Shown: in pieces, positions 52,042 to 60,360 of the stretch
Position numbering within the stretch: position 1 is the first letter of the stretch
Layout: the number at the start of each line of letters is the position of its first letter
Source of the DNA: Arthrobacter sp. ISL-85
GTDB taxonomy: Bacteria; Actinomycetota; Actinomycetes; Actinomycetales; Micrococcaceae
DNA: 64,000 bases
Reading direction: 5' to 3'
NCBI RefSeq assembly: GCF_018613675.1
Contig: NZ_JAGGPQ010000004.1
Location: 1 to 64,000, forward strand
Position numbers and translations under genes: made by a program
The notes under the pieces: model-generated
Databases searched by the model: none
The model's input: the letters and a program-made list of their open reading frames with translations, nothing else
What the model was told of the DNA's origin: nothing

Positions 52042-52060
52042 CTAGGGCAGAAAGACCTAG
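52042..52060 (-). promoter_or_regulatory. DosR/DevR-like box upstream of the SPW operon
   Basis: Minus-strand CTAGGTCTTTCTGCCCTAG. The ends CTAGG and CCTAG are a perfect inverted repeat. The core AGGTCTTTCTGCCCT matches the mycobacterial DosR core GGGACTTTCGGCCCT, from memory, at 12 of 15 positions. Located 99-117 bases upstream of the first ATG. Confidence 0.5.
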
Positions 52061-52185
52061 GGCCGGGGCGGCAGCAGCCGGGCCACAAGGGGCGTGGGGA
52101 TTCACCGGCAACTCACAGCAATTGCCCGTATAAAACGCCGATTCCGTGTGCAAGAGTGTCCGCATCGCTGGGGTGCCAATACCTA

Positions 52186-52214
52186 CCGGCCGGACTGCAG
52201 GACGGTCCGGCCGG
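52186..52214 (+). promoter_or_regulatory. Perfect 10-bp-arm hairpin in the phosphoesterase leader
   Basis: CCGGCCGGAC at 52186-52195 and GTCCGGCCGG at 52205-52214, loop of 9. It ends about 20 bases before the AGGAGG SD (52234-52239). It could be an mRNA-stabilising or translation-control element, or a protein-binding palindrome. Confidence 0.5.
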
Positions 52215-52245
52215 CGGGACACAACTACGAACAAGGAGGCCGGGC

Positions 52246-53463
52246 ATGAAACCTGGTTCAGCTCCCCGAAAGAGGGCGGGTCGGTGGCGGGCCCCGGGCC
52301 TGCTCCTGGCGCCGGCCCTTTTGGTATCCGTCTTGGTGGGGTGCCAGCCCGCCACCCCCGCGCCTGCTCCTGCGCAAAGCCCCAAAACGGCACCAGCCCA
52401 GAGCCCAACAACCACGGCAGGCGCCACCCCCACAGCGAGCCCGACCACCCCCGACCCGGGCACAACCACCGAGGCCGCGAAACCAAAGGGCAGCCCCGGG
52501 CATGTATTCGTCATCAACCTCGAGAACAAGGGCTATGACACGGTGTGGGGTGACAACTCCGCCGACCCGTACCTGTCCGGAACACTCCGGAAGCAGGGCG
52601 TGCTGTTGCAGAACTACTACGCCATAGCCCACAACTCGCTGCCCAACTACCTTGCCCAAATCTCTGGACAGCCGCCAAACGACAGCACAAGGCAGGACTG
52701 CCGCACCTACACCGAGTTCAAGGCAACCGGCACCGGCCCGGAAGGCACGCTGCAGGGCAACGGTTGCGTCTACCCGGAGGACACCCAAACCGTGGCCGGG
52801 CAGCTGGCCGCGCAAGGCAAGACGTGGAAGGGCTACATGGAGGACATGCAGCAGCCCTGTGAGCACCCGGCCGTCGGCGAAGCCGATGACCACGTCAAGG
52901 CCACACCGTATGAGATGTACTCCACCCACCACGATCCCTTTGTCTATTTCCGCTCCATCATTTCGTCCCCTGACTGCGCCAAGAATGTGGTCAACTATTC
53001 TGCGCTTGCCAACGACCTGAAATCCGTTGGCACCACGCCGAACCTTGCCTACATCACCCCCAACCTCTGCCACGACGGGCATGATGCTTCCTGCGCCGAC
53101 GGCTCCGGCGGGGGCATGGGGACGGTGGACAACTGGCTCAAGGACCAGGTCCCGGCCATCCTCTCCTCCTCGGCGTACAAACAGGACGGCATGCTGGTGA
53201 TTACCTTCGACGAGGCCGAGACTGACTCCGTCGGCCCCTCTGAGGGAGACGCTGGCAGCCCCGCCGGCGGTGCCGCCGGGGGCAGGGTGGGAGCGCTGGT
53301 CCTCTCCCCGTTCAGCACCGCAGGGACCTCATCGGACCAGGCATACAACCACTACAGCCTGCTGGCCACCGTCGAGGACCTTTTCCACCTCCCCCGGCTG
53401 GGACTGGCCGGCGACCCCGGCGTGAAGACCTTCGGTAAAGACGTCCTGCAGCAGGCGTCCTGA
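52246..53463 (+). CDS. Secreted lipoprotein phosphoesterase (AcpA/PLC-like)
   Basis: 405 residues; SD AGGAGG 6 bases before the ATG. Lipoprotein signal with lipobox LVGC (Cys about 32), then a Pro/Thr/Ser-rich linker to about 80. Phosphoesterase-family domain: HVFVINLENKGYDTVWG (metal-site Glu-Asn), AHNSLPNYLAQISG, and C-terminal MLVITFDEAETDS and YNHYSLLATVEDLFHLPRLG. Related to acid phosphatases/phospholipases C of the alkaline-phosphatase superfamily. One base separates it from the next phosphoesterase gene. Confidence 0.88.
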   Translation: MKPGSAPRKRAGRWRAPGLLLAPALLVSVLVGCQPATPAPAPAQSPKTAPAQSPTTTAGATPTASPTTPDPGTTTEAAKPKGSPGHVFVINLENKGYDTVWGDNSADPYLSGTLRKQGVLLQNYYAIAHNSLPNYLAQISGQPPNDSTRQDCRTYTEFKATGTGPEGTLQGNGCVYPEDTQTVAGQLAAQGKTWKGYMEDMQQPCEHPAVGEADDHVKATPYEMYSTHHDPFVYFRSIISSPDCAKNVVNYSALANDLKSVGTTPNLAYITPNLCHDGHDASCADGSGGGMGTVDNWLKDQVPAILSSSAYKQDGMLVITFDEAETDSVGPSEGDAGSPAGGAAGGRVGALVLSPFSTAGTSSDQAYNHYSLLATVEDLFHLPRLGLAGDPGVKTFGKDVLQQAS

Positions 53464-53464
53464 C

Positions 53465-55111
53465 GTGAAGCTTCCACGGATGAGGTTCTTGCGGACGGGA
53501 CGACGGCGGGCCGTCCTGGCGGGTGCAGCAGCTCTCGCTTTGGTGATCCTCGCCGTCGCCATTCCCCCAGCCATCCGGACGGGAACGCCGTCCGGGCCCG
53601 AAACCGGTATCTCCAAAATCAAGCACGTGGTGATCATCACCCAGGAAAACAGGTCCTTCGACAGCTACTTCGGCACCTACCCGGGCGCCGACGGGATCCC
53701 CATGAAGGACGGCAAACCCACCGCCTGCCTCCCGGATCCTGCCAAGGGCGGCTGCGTGGCGCCTTTCTACAGCACCGCGGACGTCAATGCCGGCGGCCCG
53801 CACAGCCCCGACGACGCCAGTGCCGACATCAACAGCGGGGCGATGGACGGGTTCGTGGCCCAGGCGGAAAAAGGCGTTGCCCACTGTGAGCCCACTGCCA
53901 CTGACTGCAAGTACAAGTCGAAGGCCACCGATGTAATGGGCTACCACGACCGGGCCCAGCTGCCCACCTACTGGGACTACGCTGACAACTTCGTGCTGCA
54001 GGACCACATGTTTGCTTCCGCCGCAGCCGGAAGCCTGCAGGCCCACCTCTACATGGTCTCGGAATGGTCCGCCAAGTGCACCAAGGCCGGGGACCCGTCG
54101 TCGTGCGTCAACTCACTGCAAGGCATCGACCCGGAGCCGGAAAAGTCGGACTTCGACAAGAGCCTCATCGGCACATGCCAAGAGAACGCTGATCCGCAGC
54201 CTTGCCGGGACGCCCTCCAGGCCGCGGGCATCAGCCCTGACTTGGCCGGCCAGACTGAGCAGATCACTTCTGCCGCCTGCAAGTCCACCGATTCCTTCAC
54301 CGGCTGCAAGGCCGCCGTCAACGCTGCGGACATCCCCGATGCGCTGAAGGAAAAACTGGCCGAAGCAGCCAAAAACCTCGGCCGGCCGGACTATGCCTGG
54401 ACCGACCTGACCTATCTGCTCCACAAACACTCCGTACCGTGGGCCTACTACGTGTTCAGCGGCACCGAACCGGACTGCCGCAACGATGCCGCCACGTGCA
54501 AGCCTGTCAAGCAGGACGCCGAAACACCGGGCCGCTGGAACCCGCTGCCGTACTTCGACACCGTCACCGAAGACGGCGAGCAGGGCAACATCAAACCGCT
54601 GAGCGGCTTTTACGACGACGCCCGGCAGGGCAGGCTTCCCGCCGTCACCTGGGTGGCCCCCACCGACGACGTCAGCGAACATCCCCCGGCGAAGATCACG
54701 ACAGGCCAGCAGTATGTGGCCGGACTAGTGAATGCCATCATGAGCGGGCCCGACTGGGACAGCACCGCCATCTTCCTCAACTGGGACGACTGGGGCGGGT
54801 TCTACGACCACATCCAGCCACCGGTGGTGGACAACAACGGCTACGGCCTGCGCGTCCCTGGCCTGGTCATCAGCCCCTACGCCAAGAAGGGATACATCGA
54901 CCACCAGGTCCTCAGCCAGGACGCCTACTTCAAGTTCATCGAGGACGACTTCCTTGGCGGTGAGCGGATCAACCCCGCCACCGACGGACGCCCGGACAAC
55001 CGTCCCGGCGTCCGCGAGGACAACCCTCTTCTTGGTGACGTGGCCAGCGCCTTCGACTTTACTCAGGCACCGCGGCCGCCCCTCATCATCCCCAACGCCA
55101 CCACATACTGA
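53465..55111 (+). CDS. Secreted phospholipase C-type phosphoesterase
   Basis: 548 residues from GTG at 53465; an ATG at 53480 is an alternative. Twin-basic N-terminus TGRRRAVLAGAAALAL suggests a Tat-like or Sec signal. Family signature VVIITQENRSFDSYFGTYPGA, then HDRAQLPTYWDYADNFVLQDHMF, and C-terminal LNWDDWGGFYDHIQPP and GLVISPYAKKGYID. Hydrolyses phospholipids or other phosphodiesters outside the cell. Many Cys between about 70 and 300 suggest disulfides. Functionally paired with the preceding gene. Confidence 0.92.
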   Translation: MKLPRMRFLRTGRRRAVLAGAAALALVILAVAIPPAIRTGTPSGPETGISKIKHVVIITQENRSFDSYFGTYPGADGIPMKDGKPTACLPDPAKGGCVAPFYSTADVNAGGPHSPDDASADINSGAMDGFVAQAEKGVAHCEPTATDCKYKSKATDVMGYHDRAQLPTYWDYADNFVLQDHMFASAAAGSLQAHLYMVSEWSAKCTKAGDPSSCVNSLQGIDPEPEKSDFDKSLIGTCQENADPQPCRDALQAAGISPDLAGQTEQITSAACKSTDSFTGCKAAVNAADIPDALKEKLAEAAKNLGRPDYAWTDLTYLLHKHSVPWAYYVFSGTEPDCRNDAATCKPVKQDAETPGRWNPLPYFDTVTEDGEQGNIKPLSGFYDDARQGRLPAVTWVAPTDDVSEHPPAKITTGQQYVAGLVNAIMSGPDWDSTAIFLNWDDWGGFYDHIQPPVVDNNGYGLRVPGLVISPYAKKGYIDHQVLSQDAYFKFIEDDFLGGERINPATDGRPDNRPGVREDNPLLGDVASAFDFTQAPRPPLIIPNATTY

Positions 55112-55155
55112 CGCCTCGTCCCTTAGCACGGCAGCGTTGGCCTTCGGAGGCCCTG

Positions 55156-56682
55156 CTAGGTCGCCGCCCCCTCTGCTGGATTTGCCCTGGGTGGCATGGC
55201 GTCCCGTTGCTGCGCCTGCTCCGGCACCGCTTCTGTCTCCGGCACTGCTTCGGTCAGCAGTACGGCCCGCTGTCCTGCTGGGGCAGCAGCGGCCGCGGCG
55301 CCGGCGTGGGCGGGCTTGATGTTCTGGTTGACGTGGAAGAAGTTGTCGGGATCGTACTTGGCCTTGAGCTCAGCAAGCCGCGCGTAGTTCGACCCGAGGG
55401 TGTCCTCAATCCTTGACTGGTCATCGGCGTCCTGGAAGTTAAGGTAACCGCCGGGCTCCGAAAACTCGTGGAGTGCGGCCCAGTACTCCCGGACCCAGGC
55501 GATGTTCCTGTCGTTCTCGGACGCCTCGGGCCATTGGGCCGCTATGACCGGCGCAAAGTCCACATCACGGTAGGCGAAGGCGGTGGCCCCGGGCGCAACG
55601 CGGTGAACGGCACCGTTGATCGGATAGAAGTGGTTGGCGGAGTGCACGCTGGGAATGCCCGGAGCGTAGGCGACGGCGGTGCGGAGCGCCTCATCGCTGA
55701 GCGTGCGAAGGAAATCGGCCTTCCAGTAGCCCTGCAGCCCAGGGATGCCGCTGAGCCCGTCGAACATGATGTTCAGTGCCGGGTACGGCATCGGTGCAAA
55801 GAAGCTTCCCAGCACCGGACCGGCGTCCAGCATGGCTTGCCAATGGGCGGGCCCGGCGTCAAGATCGCCCGTCCACATGCCCGCGATCACAACCACAGGT
55901 TTTCCGTGCCATTCCTCCGGAAGGAAGGGAACCGGAGGACCTTGATGGAACCCCAGGAAAGCGCCCATTTCTTCGGGTTCGGCGGCAAGCCACTCGCGGT
56001 AGGCCGCACCGACTTGGGCTCCGATCGCGGCATCGAAGAACATGATCCCCACATGGACCGTGTCCAAGGGGTGCAGGCGGAATTCCATCGATGTGACCAC
56101 ACCGAAGTTGCCGCTCCCACCGCGGAGAGCCCAGAAGAGGTCCACGTTTTCCGCTTCGCTGGCGGTGACAAAGGTGCCGTCGGCGAGGACAACATCTGCA
56201 GAGACGAGGTTGTCGCACGCCAGCCCGTACTTACGGCACAGATAGCCAATACCGCCGCCGAGGGTGAGGCCCGCGACGCCCGTGGAGCCGATAATACCGC
56301 CGGTGCTTGCCAACTCAAACGCGTGCGTGGCGAAGTTGAAGTCTGCCCACGTGGCGCCTGGCTCCACCCGGGCCAACCTTGCCGCAGGGTCCACGCGCAC
56401 TCCGCGGCGCGCCGAGAAATCAAGGACCAGGCCGCCGTCCACGGTTCCGAATCCTGGTGCGCTGTGCCCGCCGCCGCGCACGGCAACCTCAATCCCCAGT
56501 CCACGGGCGAACCGAACGGCCGCCAGAACGTCCGCCACCTGGGATACCCGGAGGACTGCTGCGGGACGACGGTTGATCATCCCGTTGTATACGAGCCGCG
56601 CGGTCTCGTACTCGGGGTCGTCCTCTTCGATAACCTGCCCGCGGACCTGTTCGCGGAGCACGTCGAAACGATCGCTACCCAT
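55156..56682 (-). CDS. FAD-linked oxidoreductase, berberine-bridge-enzyme family
   Basis: 508 residues from the ATG at 56682. FAD_binding_4 domain with the histidine for covalent flavin in VRGGGHSAPGFG and the pyrophosphate-binding GSTGVAGLTLGGGIGYL; a cysteine in YLCRKYGLACDNL could give the second covalent link. C-terminal BBE motif DPDNFFHVNQNIKP. A low-complexity Ala/Glu/Pro tail of about 45 residues follows. Oxidises alcohols, sugars or amines; substrate unknown. Convergent with the phospholipase gene. Confidence 0.9.
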   Translation of the reverse strand: MGSDRFDVLREQVRGQVIEEDDPEYETARLVYNGMINRRPAAVLRVSQVADVLAAVRFARGLGIEVAVRGGGHSAPGFGTVDGGLVLDFSARRGVRVDPAARLARVEPGATWADFNFATHAFELASTGGIIGSTGVAGLTLGGGIGYLCRKYGLACDNLVSADVVLADGTFVTASEAENVDLFWALRGGSGNFGVVTSMEFRLHPLDTVHVGIMFFDAAIGAQVGAAYREWLAAEPEEMGAFLGFHQGPPVPFLPEEWHGKPVVVIAGMWTGDLDAGPAHWQAMLDAGPVLGSFFAPMPYPALNIMFDGLSGIPGLQGYWKADFLRTLSDEALRTAVAYAPGIPSVHSANHFYPINGAVHRVAPGATAFAYRDVDFAPVIAAQWPEASENDRNIAWVREYWAALHEFSEPGGYLNFQDADDQSRIEDTLGSNYARLAELKAKYDPDNFFHVNQNIKPAHAGAAAAAAPAGQRAVLLTEAVPETEAVPEQAQQRDAMPPRANPAEGAAT

Positions 56683-56813
56683 CACAACTCCATTTATTCT
56701 GTGTCGAAGACCAGGGGGCAGCCGGCTCCATACAGGGCCCAGCGGGGGCCAGCATGATGATTCCTTCGGTATACGCCCAGGCCTGAAGGGGGTCAAGAGC
56801 GCCGGAAATACGC

Positions 56814-57959
56814 TTAGGGAGTGGCGAGCGTGCAGTCCGCCGCGTCCTCCACTACCCGTTCCAGGTCCCCGGTCCGGTGCAGCACCTCCATCTGCCGCGC
56901 CGCGCCGGTGCCGTCGGCCAGCAGCCTGTCCATCAGGTGCTCCACCCGGTGCAGGTCTCCCATGTCCTCCAGCGCCTCGCGGACGTGGTGCAACAACGAA
57001 TTGACGACGGCGAGCGCGGGCGCCGGGCGGTGCGTTTGGGGATCCAGCAGCTCACCCCGAAGGCCCCAGCGGCTTGCTTTCCAGCCTGCCAGCCGAATCA
57101 GGGCCGACGGGACGGACACGGGTTCGATCCCCTCCCGCCATTCCCTGGCGGCGGTTTCCACCAGCCCGCGGGCAATTCCCGCCAGCAGCACGGTGTTCTC
57201 CGGGCGCAGGCAGACGTCAGCCACACGGATCTCCACTGTGGGATAGTGCCGGGAGAGGCGGGCATCGAAGTAGATCATGCCCTCGTCCATGGCCACGCCG
57301 GTGCTCACCATGTCATGCACCAGCTGGTGGTAGGAGTCCGGCGTGCCCAGGAGTTCCAGCGGCCCGGCGGACGGCCAGCGGTTCCACACCTGGGAACGGT
57401 AGCTGGCGTAGCCGCTGTCCTCACCGTGCCAGAACGGGGAGTTGGCGCTCAGCGCGACCAGCACCGGCAGCCAGTTGCGCATCCGGTCCAGTACGGCCAC
57501 GGCTTCCTCCGGTGACTCCACCGAGACATGGATGTGGCAGCCGCAGGTGAGCTGTTCCCTGGCGGTGAGCCCGTACTCCTCCATCATCGCCCGGAACCTC
57601 CGGAGCTGGACGGGATGGGGATCGGCAGGAAGCGGGGAGGTTCCCAGCGCGGCCACGCGGACGCCCACGTCCTCGGCGGCCTGCCGGGCGATGGCCCGTC
57701 CGGCCACGATGTCCTGCTCGAGTTTTGCCAGGGTGGCGTGCGGCGGACTGACCACCTCGATCATTTCCTGCTGGAACTCTGCTGTCAGGACAGGCCCGGA
57801 CGCGGCCTCCAGCGGACGGACGTAAAGGTCCAGGAGCGCGCCTGCCAGCGGTACGGCTTCCCCGGTCCCGGGATCCACCAGCAGTAGTTCCTCTTCGATG
57901 CCGAACGTCCGCCTGCCTGCGCCCGCGCCGCCGGTGCCGTCATTGCCGTAGGTGTCCAT
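56814..57959 (-). CDS. Carboxylate-amine ligase, YbdK/GCS2 family (copy 2)
   Basis: 381 residues. Same family as 5446-6675: TFGIEEELLLVDPGTGE, LTCGCHIHVSVES, SANSPFWHGEDSGYASYR and YPTVEIRVADVC. Lacks the basic tail of copy 1. Overlaps the M20 peptidase gene by 20 bases, so it is the last cistron of a three-gene operon with a peptidase. Ligase plus dipeptidase may make or break a gamma-glutamyl-type compound; this is inference. Confidence 0.9.
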   Translation of the reverse strand: MDTYGNDGTGGAGAGRRTFGIEEELLLVDPGTGEAVPLAGALLDLYVRPLEAASGPVLTAEFQQEMIEVVSPPHATLAKLEQDIVAGRAIARQAAEDVGVRVAALGTSPLPADPHPVQLRRFRAMMEEYGLTAREQLTCGCHIHVSVESPEEAVAVLDRMRNWLPVLVALSANSPFWHGEDSGYASYRSQVWNRWPSAGPLELLGTPDSYHQLVHDMVSTGVAMDEGMIYFDARLSRHYPTVEIRVADVCLRPENTVLLAGIARGLVETAAREWREGIEPVSVPSALIRLAGWKASRWGLRGELLDPQTHRPAPALAVVNSLLHHVREALEDMGDLHRVEHLMDRLLADGTGAARQMEVLHRTGDLERVVEDAADCTLATP

Positions 57960-59439
57960 CGTCGTCGTCCCCTATCCCCTGCATCGTTGCAAGTTCCTTC
58001 CAGAAGCAGGCCAGCGTGACCGCCCCGTTCATCAGGACGTCAAGGCTGGCGCTCTCGTCGCTGTCGTGCCAGTGGTCTTCCAGCAGCCCGGTGCCGAAGA
58101 ACAGCACGGGCGCGGCCAGGGTGCGGCCGAGCAGTTCGGCCGGGCCGCCGCCGGCGTTGCCCATCCGGCCGGTCCGCTCCGCACCGAAACCCAGCGCCAT
58201 GGCCCTTTCCAGCGCTGCCACAGCGGGGTGGTCCGGGGTGCGGTACGGCTCCTGCGCCGTTTTCAGGTCGGGGATCAGGCTGAAGCCGTAGGCGTCACCG
58301 ATGTTGGCGGCCACCCACTCCTGCAGCTGCCCGGCAATCTTCTCCAGCCGCTGGCCGGGAACTGTGCGAAAGCTGAGGTCTGCCGAGGCAACGGCCGGGA
58401 CGGCGGCGCGTGACACGCCCAGCGGGTCGCCGGCGATGATGGAGGTGACCTCGACGGCGGGCCGCAGCCACAGCCGCTCCAGCACCGTGTACCCCTTCTC
58501 GCCGGTGATGGCGCCGGTTTCGGACCGAGCCAGCCAGTCCTCCTCAGTGAAGGGCAAATCTTTGAAGGCGTTCCGGAGGTCGGCGGAGAGGGGCTCCATG
58601 TCGTCGTAAAAACCCGGGACGGCCACCCTGCCGTCCGGGTCGTGCATGAGCCCCAGCAGCCGGCCCAGCTCGAAGGCGGGGTTGGGCGCGTTCCCGGACA
58701 CTGCACCGCTGTGCACGTCCCGCTCCGGCCCGTACACCTCCAGGTGGGCGCTCAACATCCCCCGCAGGCTCACGCAGACAGCGGGGTGCCGGGCGTTCCA
58801 AAGGAGGGTGTCGGAGAAGACGACCAGGTCCGCGGCGAACAGGTCCGCATGGTCCGCCAGCAGCTTGGCCAGGTTCGGGGAGCCGCCTTCCTCTTCGCCT
58901 TCGACGAGGAACTTCAGATTGATTTGCGGCGCAGTGCCATCCTGTGAAGCCGTTCTGCTCCCACCAAGGTGGGCGCGGACGGCTTCGAGGTGCGCCATGA
59001 CCTGGCCCTTGGCATCCGAGCTGCCCCTGCCGTACAGCCTGCCCTCGCGGAGCACCGGTTCGAATGGTGGGGTCACTGCCCAGTTTTCCGGGCGGACGGC
59101 GCGGACGTCGTGGTGGCTGTAGACCAGCACGGTGGGCGCGCCAGGGGCCTGGCACCACTCCGCGTACACGGCGTGGGACTCGCCCGTGGGCAGCACCTCC
59201 ACGACCGGGAAGCCCACTTCCCGGAATTCGGCGGCCAGCCAGTTTGCAGACCGGAGCAGGTCCTGGGCGTGTTCAGGGGCACCCAGGACTCCCGGTACGC
59301 GGACCCACTCAGCCAGCCGCCGCTCCAGCTCCACCTCCCTGGAACGGACAAAGGCACGCAGGTCCGGGGCGCCGTCGTGCCTGTCCCTGCCGCCGGCGCC
59401 CTTGGTGTTCTGCACGTCCCTGCCCGTCCCGCCGGTCAC
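57940..59439 (-). CDS. M20-family metallopeptidase (dipeptidase)
   Basis: 499 residues from GTG at 59439. Zinc site motifs: VYSHHDVRAV (His-x-Asp), RGSSDAKGQVMAHLEAV, catalytic Glu in VEGEEEGGSPN, and C-terminal His in the LLEDHWHDSDES region. Matches the CNDP/DapE-like dipeptidase group (M20F). An about 25-residue N-terminal hydrophilic extension may be an artefact of the start choice. Overlaps both neighbours. Confidence 0.92.
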   Translation of the reverse strand: MTGGTGRDVQNTKGAGGRDRHDGAPDLRAFVRSREVELERRLAEWVRVPGVLGAPEHAQDLLRSANWLAAEFREVGFPVVEVLPTGESHAVYAEWCQAPGAPTVLVYSHHDVRAVRPENWAVTPPFEPVLREGRLYGRGSSDAKGQVMAHLEAVRAHLGGSRTASQDGTAPQINLKFLVEGEEEGGSPNLAKLLADHADLFAADLVVFSDTLLWNARHPAVCVSLRGMLSAHLEVYGPERDVHSGAVSGNAPNPAFELGRLLGLMHDPDGRVAVPGFYDDMEPLSADLRNAFKDLPFTEEDWLARSETGAITGEKGYTVLERLWLRPAVEVTSIIAGDPLGVSRAAVPAVASADLSFRTVPGQRLEKIAGQLQEWVAANIGDAYGFSLIPDLKTAQEPYRTPDHPAVAALERAMALGFGAERTGRMGNAGGGPAELLGRTLAAPVLFFGTGLLEDHWHDSDESASLDVLMNGAVTLACFWKELATMQGIGDDDDGHLRQ

Positions 59440-59774
59440 TTGCGGGGCTGTGCCGGGTTGGTGGGATCGCCGTGGGACGGCGGGTTGACCGGCGGGCCCG
59501 TCACCTCAGACGCCTGTGGGGTCTCCGGGCTGCCCTGGATCTCCGGAGTGGGCGGCACCTGGGTGCCGCTGGGCTCCGCGCCGTTCTGCAGGTCCTGCAG
59601 GCGCCGCTCCAGGATCTGAAGGATGGGCAGCCGGTTTCCGTGTGCCTTCTCATAGGTGAGCAACTGGGCAACGCCCGCTTCGTCCAGCCCGGTGATGCGC
59701 GTGGGAAGCGTCCCCACGGGCAGGTGGTCATAATCCGGCAGCGGCAGTTCCTTGTGCTGGGGCGAATCGTTCAT
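59436..59774 (-). CDS. Small protein with a conserved actinobacterial domain of unknown function
   Basis: 112 residues from the ATG at 59774 (GGAG 9 bases upstream); an ATG at 59789 is also possible. The N-terminal about 60 residues, LPLPDYDHLPVGTLPTRITG...LLTYEKAHGNRLPILQILERRL, resemble a widespread uncharacterised actinobacterial domain of the LPxPDYD...YExxHGxRxPV type. The C-terminal half is Pro/Thr/Gly-rich and disordered. Overlaps the peptidase start by four bases. Confidence 0.78.
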   Translation of the reverse strand: MNDSPQHKELPLPDYDHLPVGTLPTRITGLDEAGVAQLLTYEKAHGNRLPILQILERRLQDLQNGAEPSGTQVPPTPEIQGSPETPQASEVTGPPVNPPSHGDPTNPAQPRK

Positions 59775-59789
59775 CCCGTTGTTCTCCAT

Positions 59790-60102
59790 TTCTCTTGGTT
59801 ACCCATCCGGAGCACGCCTGAGTCGGACATTCCCCGGCAACCTCCGCACCGGTGCGTTCCGGTCCGGAGGCCGCCGTCCAAAGGAGACAACATGATAAGC
59901 AGCCTTAGTAATTTCTGGGAAGGGGTTGCCCGACGGGTTCCCCATGCTGCCTCCGCTGTACTTGCGCCATACCCACGCGTAGATTGGAAACTGTGACGGG
60001 CATCATGGTCCGTCCTCCCCGGGATCTTCTGCGCAGGGCCGGTAAGAGCAGCTGCTGTAGTCCACCGGCGGCAAATGTCTGCAGAAGCGGAAGAGACACC
60101 CA
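59790..60102. other. Intergenic region with a 34-codon ORF
   Basis: 313 bases between divergent genes. Holds the SD-led small ORF 59892-59996. The rest shows no strong promoter or palindrome; GGAAGAG at about 60090 is the SD of the next gene. Confidence 0.5.
59892..59996 (+). CDS. Possible 34-residue small protein
   Basis: ATG at 59892 with AAGGAG at 59881-59886, an ideal SD. Begins MISSLSNFWEGVARRVPHAA and ends PYPRVDWKL; amphipathic, no clear TM helix. Lies 106 bases before the 85-residue protein gene. A similarly SD-led small ORF precedes that protein's paralogue at 37.8 kb. Confidence 0.5.
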   Translation: MISSLSNFWEGVARRVPHAASAVLAPYPRVDWKL

Positions 60103-60360
60103 ATGGCGTCCTCGCATTTCCAGCAATTTCTTGACGAAGCAACCACTTCCGAACCCTCCAACGATTTCCCCCTTGGTCCCGACTGCCTCTACGGCCTCTA
60201 CGTCAGCTGGGCAGCGCTCCACGGGCTGACCCCAAAACCGGACCAGGCATTCCGAGCCGGGATGCTGCGCTGCGGCGTCGACGTCCGGAACTCCAGTCTC
60301 CGCATGACCGGCCCCGCCGCCACCGACTACATCCTCAGCAGCTACCCGGCCGTCGCCTGA
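60103..60360 (+). CDS. Small protein, FLDEAT...LYGLYxSW family (copy 2)
   Basis: 85 residues. Shares with 37798-38052 the elements FLDEAT, LYGLYVSWAALHGLTPKPDQAF and YILSSYPAV, about 35-40 percent alike by eye. The cysteines near the centre and C-terminus differ. Its stop overlaps the next ATG (TGATG), implying coupling to the zinc-ribbon-like gene. Function unknown; fold probably a small helical bundle as in the C-terminal domain of P4-type primases. Confidence 0.75.
   Translation: MASSHFQQFLDEATTSEPSNDFPLGPDCLYGLYVSWAALHGLTPKPDQAFRAGMLRCGVDVRNSSLRMTGPAATDYILSSYPAVA

Larger units (their letters stand above)
51944..52245. other. Intergenic region between the nine-gene operon and the phosphoesterase genes
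   Basis: 302 bases, divergent promoters expected. Holds the DosR-like box (52042-52060) and a long perfect hairpin (52186-52214) in the phosphoesterase leader. No ORF with an SD was found. Confidence 0.6.

Noticed and set aside
57118..57133. tRNA T-loop-like GGTTCGATCCC
   Set aside because: Lies inside the YbdK-type coding sequence and no acceptor or anticodon stems can be formed around it.
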